DNA of 64,000 bases from Symsagittifera roscoffensis (Eukaryota; Xenacoelomorpha; Acoela; Convolutidae): contig NC_087070.1 in assembly GCF_963678635.1 (NCBI RefSeq), positions 43,754,988 through 43,818,987 on the forward strand, given 5' to 3'. This document shows positions 40,150 to 52,640 of this stretch, piece by piece; positions within the stretch are counted from its first letter, which is position 1, and every line of letters begins with the position of its first letter. Under the pieces are notes generated by a model. That model saw only the letters and a list, made by a program, of their open reading frames with translations. It had not been told where the DNA came from and did not search any database. The position numbers and the translations under genes are program-made.

Positions 40150-43100
40150 TTGGAGAATTGATATTGAGCTATGATGTTTTGAGCTACGACCAGAGCATTT
40201 AGTTATGACCGGAGCTTATTTTAGTTATGACCGAGCACGAATTGTTGCTTCACTCTCGCAATAATGTGAATACCGATAATCGATATGCCTTTTTTCGACT
40301 GACAAAGCGAAGAGTTTCTCCGTTTCACCTCCGCTCCACAATTTGATAGATTTAAGATTTTGATAAAAAACATTAACTTACTTCTTTTTACTTCAGCTTC
40401 TGTTAAGGAAAATAAGGCAAACTGCAGTTGTTAAAATAAACTAAAAATCACTTTCTGTTTTCAGAGATCGTTAATTTTATTTTGTAAGTTTTGCCAGATT
40501 ATTTAGGGCAACAGTTCCCGGTTAATAATAAATTTTGGGTCGAAGTTTTTTGAGGCGATGTAAGGAAGCTAAGTAATGCGGTTTGAATAAACCGATGAAG
40601 TTATAAGTTTGTTATCAACCGCTCGCGTCATAAGTTACTTAATTTGAACAACATTAAGCTTCATAGTGGATGATTTTGTTCACATACCTATGCAATCACT
40701 GAGTGGAAAATGTCGTCAATTCCGCTTAACAAAAGCCCAGGTGTAAATTTAAATCGGGATAAAATCTTACTGCGGGTAAGAACGCGCTAATTCTTTCGCC
40801 AAATGGGTTAAAATAATCATATACCATTCATTTTACCAATTTTTGTTTTCGACGAAAGATTGCACAGAAATCTCAGTAAATTTTTTGTTAAACAAAATTC
40901 AGTCAAAACAATATATGCCTGGCAATAATAAATTGTTGAAAAATGAAAGATTTTTGGAAGTTTTTTGTAATGAAGAATAAATAAATACAGAATAATCGCG
41001 CAATTATTTGTCGGTGGTAGGTTGTTTTGAGATTCGATTTTGTGAAATGAGGTCTAAATTATTTTGAGGAGATCAATGAAAGTTGATTCGATGACAGACT
41101 ACACGTGCAAGAGTTGTGTGGTTCAGTGCTTTTGGGCGAATTTTGGCCAGCGGGCATTAGAGCGTAGCTGGTAATTCGGTCATTCTTACCCTGTTAGTAT
41201 TGGGTAAAACAATACAGGGTGGCTAATAATAATTCTTCGGCGGTACTAATGTAAGTTTGATAACATCTAGAGTTATCAACAGAAATAGTAAATTTGTGGA
41301 AATTGAACTCTATAGATCGAACCAAAATTTTATTCGATCTTTGCACAGTAGAAAACTTTAAATTGGAATCGTACCTTTTTTATTAAGTGTGGTCTATAAA
41401 TAATAATTTGATAGACAATACATTTCTTAATGTATGGTTACGAAAACTAAATTTTCAAAGTTGCGGAATTTTAATCGAAAACTTGTACCAATTTTACGGT
41501 GCGTAAACCTCAAATCGTTTCTCCCACTTTTTCCAATTAAACTCGCGCGTGGGTCCATCAAGAAGAACTTGTCCTTCTAACGAGAGTTGTTTTTAGTTAT
41601 TCGACTTCAATTATTAGCTTTGACTTCAATTCTGTGTGCATTAACTGTAGTTAAAGAGGATAGAATAAAAGGTTTTGGAATTGTTAGAAAAACAAGCTAT
41701 AATCTTTTTTCTTGTAAAAATTTTTTGTTTTTAGTTGTCGCTTATTGTCTTTTTATTCACGAAATGAGTTGATTACGAATAATATCAAGAAAAAATAAAA
41801 GAAGATATCAAAGTTTGTTCTGAAACCTTTTCTTTCAAACGGCACAAAAAATTAGATCAAAAATTTTTTGCTAACGGGCAAAATGGGCTCCGGGGAAATA
41901 ACTAAGGGCTATAACTTTGAAGCCAATTTTTATGAAGCCGATGAATTTTTTATGATGACGTAACCGCAATTTGTTGTTTTAAGACCAGAAGTTTCTTTTC
42001 TTTGGAATGCATGATCAATTACCAAGGATTTCAACTATAAAATATAATTGTTGGAGCGTTAAAGTTTTTCAAATGAGTTTTTTGTTCAAAAGCACAAATG
42101 CTTGAATCATTTTTTTAAGAGGTGAAAATTTTGCCGTTTTCAGCGCGCGTCGATCTAGAGTCAGATAAATAAGCTTTCAAAAGGCTTCAAAATTGATCTT
42201 CACGCCTACGAAGTTGGAATTATATTTTCACTGCCAAAAGAAGAAGGGTTGCCTTTTAGATGGATATGGTATTAAACATTTAGGCACAGAAAAATGAAGT
42301 CTATTAAGAAAAGAAAGCCGACAGTCCTAACGGCAGACACATTTAAGCTCCGTAAATCATTGTGATTGATCTAAAAAAGCATCAAGAATTTGAGAACTTT
42401 TTTGAGAAGCCGTGATCTGCAAAGTAGACTAAAACTTCACTTATTAAGCGGGAAATACTAAGTGAAAAATCAAAGTGAAAATTACAAAATTTTCTGCATC
42501 AAAATATTTCTCCTTATCAACTACTAAATGAGAATTCGAAGATTGGGCTTTGAATCGCGCTATTGTTTACCGGGAAAAAACAACACGGGTGGGGGATTTC
42601 ACACTCAGCTCAGCACTATAGGCAAAGAGTGAGCAAAAAGCCGGTTCACATTTCAAATCAAGTCTGAGAACTTTTCACCAAAGAATGTAGCTGACAATTG
42701 TGTTTCAAGTACATGCATGTAAGTTCTGATGAATGAATTGTATGTTTTAATTGCCTGAAAGTTTGAAAAAATTTTGAATTTCTGAAAGATTTTGAATCAA
42801 ATTTTTATAATTTTTTGGCGCGCTTTTTTGAGGTACACTTTGTCAATGCGATGACTTGTTGAAATTCTTCATGAAAGATGGTGGCACTTATCAATTTTAT
42901 TCAGGTTAAAGTTCAATCAAAAATCATTTCGCTTTATCAATTCGCTATATAAAATGGAATCAATGTGTTAATGCTTGCCTTAAATAGTATGCGGCTTATA
43001 TATTCTTTTTATTCTCGAAGAAAACTCTGTGAAGATCGCAATATATTTTCAATTTTGAGTTTTTTTTGTTCGGCTAAATACGTTGATTGATGACTGTACA

Positions 43101-44069
43101 CTATTGAAAAATCTATATTTAATATGTTACGCCCGATTGTCTACAATGAGTATTTTCCCGTTGACTTCATAAAACAATAAATTTACGCGCACTTTATTTG
43201 AATGAGTTGAAAGCCCTTTCGTAGAGGTTATTGTAAAAATAGATTAATTATATACAAAAAATCGCAATCAAAAGGTGAAGAAACTGAGGAAAAAATGAGA
43301 AGAAAAAAGTAATTTTTAAAGTAAGAAAAAAATATCTCGAGAAACTCAGTTTCAGTTAGTATAACTTAGTGAAATAGCGTGATGTTTTTTAGTATGGTTG
43401 AATTAAAAATAGTAAACTTGACTAATTTTGCTGTACTGGTGCCACTGCGGGTATCCCTAAACCAATTTCCGGATGTTAAAATCTGGGTAGATTATCTTCA
43501 TACAGCTTAAGCTTTTCAATGTACATTTTAATCTGGAAAATTTTTTTAAACATTTGTATGTTCTTCAATTCACAGCTAAGTAGGAAAATGACTAGAGGTA
43601 CTAATACCTTCTACAATATCTGACCTGATTTGAAACTCATTTTTACAAAAACCACATAAGATGCATTTGTTTATAGAACAAGGATTCGCAGTAACTCGCA
43701 TTTATAAGTTGAAAAAAAAAAACAGAAAATGGTTCTTAGCCGGGTAACAGGATTGAAACGCGTTTTTCATAAGCTGATGCTTTCAGAATGTAAACCTAAA
43801 GTAAGACTTTGTAGTCACGTGGTCTGTGCTTTCAAATTGTCATAAAAATTTTGAGAAGCTTATTGTTCCGACCATTTTTTTTTGGAGTTTTATAAAAACT
43901 ATGATCGGAACATTCTGTGCTACTTGCATAGCAACCGGCTATCCTTGTTGAATTTTGTGGCTTTCTTTGGAAATCGGATACCGTAATTTTGCATCTTTTC
44001 GAAGGTTCCATACACGGCACTAAAGGGATGAAAGACTACTTAGTTTTCGTTTTTTTTTATTTCCACGTC
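40150..44069. other. gene-poor region, nothing recognised
   Basis: Only short open frames are present. A small palindrome-like element is seen near 43861-43945 (TTGTTCCGACC and GGTCGGAACAT-like words, then AACCGGCTATCCTTGTTG), whose words recur near 13050 and, inverted, at 46130 and 50515. Confidence 0.35.
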
Positions 44070-44924
44070 AAATCAAAATGTTCAAAAAAAATCATTAGCT
44101 GACAGCCGTTATTCTCAATTTGATGAATAAATTGCAAACTTTATGAGAATAGCGCTCGAGAAAAAAATAGGCTCTAGAAAATGATTTTTCGTAGAAACAA
44201 GCCAAATGAAACAATTATTTAAAATCATTTCATTCCAGACAATCAGCAAAGTTCAAAATTCAAATTGGTTTTGGATATAAAATCAAATAATTTTGTAAAC
44301 AACGCTTTTTTCACGCAACTTCTAAAGCCATCTGGAAGACATCGGAATGTTTCTACTGAAGCATAAGCGACAAATCAAATCAATCTAATCTGAAGTGACG
44401 TAATTAGTTTGATCTTTTTAATATGTTAACAGACTCAAAGTTTATCTCTTAATTTATTTGACGGGGGATTAAAAAAATCGGAATGATAATGAAAATGAAA
44501 TCTCAATTTTTTCCCGAACAGTCTTATCAATGTTTACACAAACACTATAGAAAATAAATATTTTTTGTCGTTTAAGTGCAGTCATAACACTCAGGGCTGC
44601 ATATGAGTATGCAGTCGCTAATAAAGAATAGTCTTGTTTTTCCGAACAAATTTTACGAAGGAGCTTATCACTGCCTAAGAAATGATCCTGAAGTTTTCAA
44701 ATTTCCAGGCGGACAAGCTTGCTATAATCCAACAGCGGTGAGAAAACTTCTCGTCGAATTCATAGTAGTTTAAATTCAAGAAGTATTTATGCGTAGCAAA
44801 ATATACCCCGTACTGAAATTTATAGTTAAATTCAAATCTGGACGTCGAAAATATATACAAAATCCATATCTGTATCAGTCCTGTGGCATATCTCTTTTTT
44901 CCTTGATAGTGTCTGATACAGACA

Positions 44925-45110
44925 TGTACCAGACATGATAGTTATGTAAAAAATCAGATCTTGAGTCAGATATGATCAGACTTGAAGTAAACCTGGACCA
45001 GGCATGTTCATATATCAAATTACATAATCATGCCTGAAATTAAAAGATCAGACCTGAAGCAGACATATCATGAGGGTAGTGTAAGACCGGTACAATCCGT
45101 GAGTCAACTG
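44925..45110 (+). repeat. minisatellite array 1 of unit 1
   Basis: Imperfect units of about 20-22 bp are built from ACATGATCA, GACCTGAAGCAGA and CTGGACCAGACATG. The array corresponds to the longer array at 49150-49470 in unit 2. Confidence 0.7.
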
Positions 45111-45525
45111 AAGCAGGCTTTGGTGTTATCTCAAGTAGCAAAAATCAGTTTAATATTGGTACCAGGAACTGCCCAGGATGCCAGATATTAAGCTGACAAG
45201 AACAGGTATTACACATGATCTTTACCAAAAGGCCGAGAAGCGATAACTCAAACAAATGATCTTTTTTCTACATGCCTCAGACACAACAAAGAAACAACAG
45301 CTCGGACCATAAATTTTTTACACTATCCGACTGGATTGGGAGCTTTGTCGCTCCCGAAACAACTCATACAAGATCAAGGTAAAAAGTTAAAAATAGGCAC
45401 TCAATATGGTTTTTTGCCTTATCAAAACACCCTGCCGGCTTGTAAGTCTATCGTAAAACTACAGCGGACTATATTATAACTATCTGCATTTCTGCCGTTT
45501 CATTGCGCTAACTTTTTATACATGA

Positions 45526-45735
45526 TGAGACCTGAAGCAGATATAGTCATGTCTGACCAGGTATGGTCATGTCTGACCAGGTATGGTCAAGTCTGACCAG
45601 CTATAGTCATGTCTGACTCAGGTATAGTCATTTCTGACCAGATATAGTCATTTCTGACCATGTATCGTCACGTCTGACCAGGTCTAGTCATGTCTGGCTA
45701 GGTATAGTCATCTCTGTTCAGGTTTAGTCTGCAAA
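45526..45735 (+). repeat. minisatellite array 2 of unit 1
   Basis: About ten units of TCATGTCTGACCAGGTATAG with small variants. The unit is roughly the reverse complement of array 1 units, so the two arrays can pair across about 450 bp. Confidence 0.85.
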
Positions 45736-46760
45736 CGGCAGAAGTGATCACATGTTAAATAGATATGAACAGAGCTGGAAAACAGCTAGTGTCTGACAAT
45801 TGTATGATCAGACGTGAAATTGTGGGAAAATTTCGGTACAGGACCGCACTCATTATCCCTCCACAATGCTTTGAGGCAAACTAATTTGGTCACAATAATT
45901 CTGTATAGGACTAAAAAAGGCACTTACTATCTGATATTGGCAGTCAAAAATTGACAACTTGTCGGACTTTTATTGTAAAAAAAAACACTTCGAGATCAGT
46001 TGGAGGGCAGTCTGAAAGTTCAGGGAATCGGCCTAATGTATAAGCAGTCTGTTTAACTTTTTTTTTCTTTTATTGAAGCGCTATATATTGATTTGTATTG
46101 ATATATTTATTCCAAAACAATAACAGGGATAGCCGGTTGCTGTACAAATAGCACGTTAAGTTCCCACCATAACAGTTTATAAGAATGTTTTTAAGAAGTT
46201 TTCTTTTTCAATCGTTTTTGTTTTTTGTTAGTTGGGTAGAGGGGCTTTTGTATGAACTGAAGCAAAGCCTAAAAATAACACAAGTTTGATAGGTATGGCA
46301 AATAATTTTTTTCAACAGTAGTTACCGTCAAAAGTTGAAACGAAAAAAAAGAACAAAATCGAAAATGAAACCCTAGAGAAAACGCATAAATAAACTATAA
46401 CTGACAAATTTTCTGATTAAGATTTTTTCAAGATTAACTGAATTATAAAAATTAGACTATGATGCTTTTTATATGACAAGACGTAATTTCTTACTTTATT
46501 CGCTCAAAATTACACTGACTTATCAATTTCCACCCTTTTTTCTCAAAACAAGGAAAACTTTGTTCGAAATTTTCATACAAGTTGTTCGAATCACGACCAG
46601 AACGGACGGCTTTAAAACATATATCACGAGACTCATTTCGAAATTTGTTATGGACATGATTTTTTTGGAAAATAAATAAACAAAAAACTAAAACGCTCAA
46701 AAACAAATTTCCTATTCAGTTTTGTGGTTGGAACAACGAATGACTGAAATGCCTTCCCTA

Positions 46761-47300
46761 ATTGTTCCAATTGTTGATACGAAAGTAACGGAATATTTGT
46801 GCTCGGGGTGGGTTATTTCCTTCAGACAAATTTCGACTTTTTAACTGACCAGTTTTGACGGAATTTTTTATATCATTCAAAAAGTATTGTTATTTTGAGC
46901 CTTAACTTGAAAAGATATTATATTTGAGAATTTTTTTTGTAAAGTTATGAGGGTTTAAAGACTGCCATTTCTGCCAATTTTGGAAAATTAAAGCGCGACA
47001 TAATCGCGCTACTAATGCGTAAGCGGAGATTTACTCCGTCTTAGAAAACTTTCCAAAATGGTTGAAAGAAGCCTATTTGCCATAATTGATTTGTTAGAAG
47101 GAGCGAAATCTATCCGTTTGTATTTTTTAAATGGCTTGTGGGGGGATAATTCTCAATAAAAATTTCAAATTTTAGAGCAAAAAGTTTTTCATTTTTTAAA
47201 AATTTGATTTAATAGTTTATGGTTATTTCTGCTCCATAAAGCTTAAAAGGCAGTCCGAACATTCGGGACTTTGCCCTGATACGAGCAGTCCTGTTTTAAT
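46761..47300 (+). repeat. hairpin-bearing dispersed repeat R4, copy 2
   Basis: The copy starts ATTGTTCCAATTGTTGATAC and ends GATACGAGCAGTCCTG. The first hairpin reads GCGCGA/TCGCGC (46993-47009) and the second CGGAG/CTCCG (about 47034-47048). Both stems differ in sequence from copy 1 but remain paired. Confidence 0.75.
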
Positions 47301-49149
47301 TTTGGCAACAACTGAATTACAGCGACAACAGTTTTGTTAATATGCAAGCGCACTCAATTTTGGGCCTCGTCAATCATAAGAAAAGATACTAGAGGGCATA
47401 TAACATATTTTATTTTTTTCATGTAAAATTACTGCCACAGGGTTAAAAAAAAGTGTTGTTCCAATCCTTGACAATTTTTTTCGGGTATTTGTTAATTTTT
47501 CTTCCACGAAAAAATCAGGTACCAATATTATCTTCGGATTCGTTTAGTTGTGTATTATGACAAATAAATCCTTTTCAGTCATAATTCGAACGTTATTAAA
47601 AAATTCCGAAAATTTTTTTCAATGTCGAGAAAAGCCGGTTTGAAGTTTCTGACTTTTTATTTAATTTCGAGCGAGTAACGCAATCGAGTAACGTTCGTTT
47701 TTTTAAGTTTACTTTTGTAGACTTTTGGACAATCAAAATTTGATTTTACTATTTAACAAGTTCATTTTTCATGTTTATTCGGCAATTCTTAAAAAAATGT
47801 ACAAAAATTAAGAACAAACTTTCAAAAAATTTCAATTTTTTTCTTTTTTTTCTATGGTGTTCGTTTTTTTTGTTCAAAAAAAGACATTCTTGTCTAATTT
47901 GCTAACTTTTACGTGTTTTTATAGTTTTCGAATCACACCACGCGCTAAAAACGACACTAATTTGAAGAAATCAAATTAGAGTTTTTTTTATTTTTCTATA
48001 AACATGATCGGTAAAATCTATGGGACTTAATTCAAATTGGATTTTTTTGTTTGCTTAATTTGGTTTGCAAAATTAAATTTTTGAAGCTTCTTCAAAATCT
48101 GCTTTCATTTTACAACTAAACTTCAACAATTATTCAAAAATGTTATTCTTTCTTAGTTTGAACTCTTGATAAATCAAATAAACCACCAAATCTTGCTCAA
48201 AAACACGCAACGACCAAAGGTTTAAGCTTATCATTTTTCAAGATATAAAAATTTTCTGATCCTTTTTACTTTTACTGAAGATGTTCAAAAACAATCATAA
48301 GCTGACAGACGTTACTCTCAATTTGATGAATAAATTGCAAATTTTATGGGAATAGCGCTCGAGAAAAAAATAGGTTCTAGAAAAGTATTTTCCGTAGAAA
48401 AAGCCAAATGAAACAATTAATTAAAATCATTTGATTCCAGACAATCAGCAAAGTTCAAAAATTAAATTGGTTTTGAATATAAATTTATATAGTTTTGTGA
48501 ACAACGCTTTTTTCACGCAACTTTTAATGCCATCAGAAAGACATCGAAATTTTTTCCTCCTATTAAAGCATAAGCGGCAAATCAAATCCATCTAATCGTT
48601 ATCGTTAGTTTTCTCTTTTTTTTTCATGTTAACAGGCGCAAAGTTTTTATCCTGTTAATTAATTTAACGGGGGATAAAAATTAGGAATGAGAATGAAATT
48701 AGGAACTCAAGTAACTAATAAAGAGTAGTCTTGTTTTTCCGAACCAATTTTCCGATCTAAACGCTAAAAATTCACAAACGCTAAAAAAACTTTCTTCGTC
48801 GTCAAAGTGCAGTCATAACACTCAAGGTTTTGCCTTGATATGAGTATCCAGTCACTAATAAAGAGTAGTCTTGTTTTTCCGAACCAATTTTCCGAAGGAG
48901 CTTATCACAGTTAAAGAAATGATCCTGAAGTTTTCAAACTTCCAGGCGGACGAGCTTGCTCTAAACCAACAGCGGTGAGAAAACTTCTCGTCGAATTCAT
49001 AGTAGTTTCAACTCAAGAAAAATTTATGCTTAGCAAAATATACCTCGTACTGAAATTTATAGTTAAATTCAAATCCGGACATCGAAAATACATACAAAAT
49101 CCATACCTGTATCAGTCCTGTGGTATGTCTCTTTTTTCCTGGAACGTGT

Positions 49150-49470
49150 CTGATAGAGACATGTACCAGACACGATAATTATGAAAAAAAATCAGACCTT
49201 GAGTCAGATATGATTAAAATTGAAGTAAACCTGGACCAGACATAATCATATCTGAAATTACATGATCAGATCTGAAGCAGGCATGATCATACTCGACTTT
49301 ACAGGATCATACCTGGACCAGACATGATCATGCCTGAAATTACTGAATCAGACCTGAAGCAGACTTGATCTTACCTGACTTTACATGATCATACCTGACT
49401 TAACATGATCATACCTGGACCAGACATAATCATGCTGAAATTAAAAGATCAGACCTGAAGCAGACATAGC
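49150..49470 (+). repeat. minisatellite array 1 of unit 2
   Basis: About 14 imperfect units combine ATGATCATACCTG, GACCAGACATGATCAT and GATCAGACCTGAAGCAG. It is expanded relative to the matching array in unit 1. Confidence 0.8.
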
Positions 49471-49921
49471 ATGAGGGTAGTGTAAGACCGGTACAAACCG
49501 TGAGTCAACTAAAGCAAGCTTTGCTGTTAACTCAAGTAACAAAAATCAGTTTAATATTGGTGCCAGGAATTGCTCAGCATGTCAGATATGAAGCTGGCAA
49601 GAACAAGTACTACACATGATCTTAACCAAAAGGCCGAGAAGCGATAACTTAAACAAATGATCTTTTTTCTACATGCCTCAGACACAACAAAAAAAACAAC
49701 AGCTCGGACCATAAAACTTTTACACTATCCGACTGGATTGGGTGCTTGGTTGCTCCCGAAACAATTCATACAAGATCAAGGTAATAAGTTAAAAATAGGC
49801 AGTCAATATGGTTCTTTGCGTTATCAAAAAACCCTGCCGGCTTGTAAGTCTATCATAAAACTACAGCGGACTATAGTATTAAAATCCGCATTTCTGCCGT
49901 TTCATGGCGCTTAATTTTTAT

Positions 49922-50130
49922 ACATGATCAGACCTGAAGCAGGTATAGTCATGTCTGACCTGTATAGTCATGTGTGACCAGGTATGGTCATGTCTGACCA
50001 GCTATAGTCATGTCTGACTCAGGTATAGTCATATCTGACCAGGTATAGTCATGTCTGACCAGGTCTAGTCATGTCTGACTAGGTATAGTCATGTCTGACC
50101 AGGTAAAGTCATATCTGTTCAGGTATAACC
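49922..50130 (+). repeat. minisatellite array 2 of unit 2
   Basis: About nine units of the TCATGTCTGACCAGGTATAG type, inverted relative to array 1 of the same unit. Confidence 0.85.
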
Positions 50131-51142
50131 TGAAAAAGGCAGAAGTGATCACATGTGAAACAGATATGCACAGAGGTCAAACAAGACGTGAAATTGTGAG
50201 AAAATTTCGGAACGGGACCGCACTCATCATCATTACACACTGATTTGACGCAAACTGATTTGGTCACATTAATTCCGAATAAAACTCATTAATTCACATT
50301 AATTCCGAAAATTTGGCACTTAATATCTGATATTGGCAGTCAAAAATTAATAGTTTGTCGGACTTTTATTGTAAACAAAACTCTTCGAGATCAGTTGGAG
50401 GGCACTCTGAAAGTTCAGGGAATCGCCATAATGTATAAGCAGTCTTGTTAACTTAAAGTTTTTTCATTGATTGAAACGCTATACACTGATTTGTTTCAGA
50501 AGCAATAACAGGGATAGCCGGTTGCTGTACAAATAGCACGTTAAGTTCCCACCATAACAGTTTGTAAGAATGTTTTAAAAAAGTTTTCTTTTTCAATCGT
50601 TTGTGTTTTTTGTTAGTTGGGTAGAGGGGTTATTGTATGAACTGAAGCAAAGCCTAAAAATCACACAAGTTTGATAGGTATGGCAAATAATTTTTTTCAA
50701 CAGTAGTTACAGTCAAAAGTTGAATCGAAAAAAAGAAAAAAATCGAAGATAAAACCCTAAAGAAAACGCATAAATAAACTATAACTGACAAATTTTCTGA
50801 AGAAAATTTTTGCAAGATTAACTGAATTATAAAAATTAGACTATGATGCTTTCAATGACAAGACGTAATTTCTTACTTTATTCGCTCAAAATTAGACTGA
50901 GACTTATCAATTTCCACCCTTTTTTTCTCAAAACAAGGAAACCTTTTTTCGAAATTTTTATACAAGTTGTTCGAATCATGACTAGTATGGCTTTAAAACA
51001 TATATCACCAGACTCATTTCAACATTTATTATGGACATGATTTTTTTGGAAAACGAATAAACAAAAAAAACTAAAACGCTCAAAAAAAAATTTCCTTTTC
51101 AGTTTTGTGGTTGGAACAACGAATGACTGAAATGTCTTCGCT

Positions 51143-51640
51143 AATTGTTTCAATTTTTGATACGAAAGTAACGGAATATTTGTGCTCGAGGTGGGTTTTT
51201 TCTTCAGACAAACTTCGACTTTTTAACTAACCAGTTTTGACGGAGTTTTTTATATCATTCAAATGGTATTGTTATTTTGAGCCTAAAATTGAAAAAATAT
51301 TATGTCTGTGATTTTTTTTCGTAAAGTAATGAGGGTTTGAAAACTGCCATTTCTGCCAGTTTTGGACAATTAACGCGCGATATATTTCACGCTATCAATG
51401 CGTAAGCGGAGATTTAATCCGTCTTAGAAATCGTTCCAAATTGGTTGAAAGAAGCCTATTTGCCTTAACTGAGTTGTTATAAGGAATGAAATCTATCCGT
51501 TTGTACTTTATATGGCTTGTATTTTAAAACAATACACATTTTAGAAAACTTTTTTTTTATTGTTATATTTGCTCCATAAACCTTAAAAGGCAGTCGGAAC
51601 ATTCGGGACTTCGCCCTGATACGAGCAGTCTTGTTTTAAC
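51143..51640 (+). repeat. hairpin-bearing dispersed repeat R4, copy 3
   Basis: The copy starts AATTGTTTCAATTTTTGATAC and ends GATACGAGCAGTCTTG. The first stem is partly broken (GCGCGA against TTCACGC). It is the unit 2 counterpart of copy 2. Confidence 0.75.
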
Positions 51641-52640
51641 TTTAGCAACAACTGAATTACAGCGACAACAGTTTTTCTTAATATGCAAGCGCACTCAATT
51701 TTGGGCCTCGTCAATCATAAGAAAAAATACTTGTGGCTATATGACATGTTTTTTTTTCATGTAAAATTACTGCCACAGGGTTAGAAAAAAAATTTTGTTC
51801 AAATCATAGACAATTTTTTTCGGGTGTTTGTTAATTTTTTTTCCACGCAAAATCAAGTACCAAATTATCTTCGGACTGGTTGAGTGGTATATTATGATAT
51901 ATAAATCCTTTTCAGTCATACTTCGAACGTTATTGAAAAATTCCGAAAAATTTTTTCAATGTCGAGAAAAGCCGGTTTGAAGTTTCTGACTTTTTATTTA
52001 TTTTCGAGCGAGTAACGCGATCGAGTAACAATCGCTTTTTTTAGTTTACTTTTTATATACTTTTGGGCGAACAAAAATTGAGTTTATTATTTAACAAGTT
52101 AATTTTTCATGTTTCACTTAGCGTTTTTTCGGCAATTCTAAAAAAAAAATTGTACAAAAATTAAGAACAAACTTTCAAAAAATTTCAATTTTTTTCTATA
52201 GTGTTCGTTCTTTTTCTTTAAAAAATGTCATTCTTGTCTAATTCGCTAACTTTTAAGTGTTTTCATAGTTCTCGAATCACACCACGCGCTAAAAACGACA
52301 CTAATATGAAGAAAACAAAGTAAAATATATTTTTTTACTTCTTCTATAAACATGATCGGAATAATATACGCTACTTGTTAAACTTTACAGTTGATTTAAA
52401 TTGGATTTTTTATGTTTCCTTAATTTGGTTTGCAAAGTTAATTTTTTGACGCCTCCTCAAAATTTGCTTTCTTTTTACAACTTAACCTCAAGAATTATTC
52501 AAAAATGTTATTTTTTCTTAGTTTGAACTCTTGATAAATCAAATAAACCACCCAAATCTTGCTCAAAAACAAGCACTGACCAAAGGCATCAGTTTATCAT
52601 TTTTTCAAGTTATAAAAATTTTCTGATCTTTTTTTCTTTT

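Larger units (their letters stand above)
44070..48285 (+). repeat. 4.2 kb tandem duplication, unit 1
   Basis: Unit 1 starts at ATGTTCAAAAAAAATCATTAG and runs to TTTTACTTTTACTGAAG, where unit 2 begins with ATGTTCAAAAACAATCATAA. The two units are collinear throughout but clearly diverged (substitutions every 10-20 bp and indels), so this duplication is older than the one at 18.8-26.8 kb. It contains two minisatellite arrays, an R4 copy and an R5 fragment. No conserved reading frame was found. Confidence 0.88.
48286..52640 (+). repeat. 4.35 kb tandem duplication, unit 2
   Basis: This is collinear with unit 1 and follows it directly. The difference in length comes mostly from the longer first minisatellite and small indels, including a repeated short block near 48740-48900 (AGTAGTCTTGTTTTTCCGAA occurs twice). 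Short open frames such as 48975-49178 and 49657-49914 are not intact in unit 1. Confidence 0.88.

Noticed and set aside
45526-45735. CRISPR-like array
   Set aside because: Repeats are directly adjacent with no unique spacers, and the DNA is clearly from an intron-bearing nuclear genome. It is a minisatellite.
49657-49914. 85-codon open frame in tandem unit 2
   Set aside because: The equivalent frame in unit 1 has an indel and a stop, and substitutions show no codon bias. It is a chance frame in duplicated non-coding DNA.
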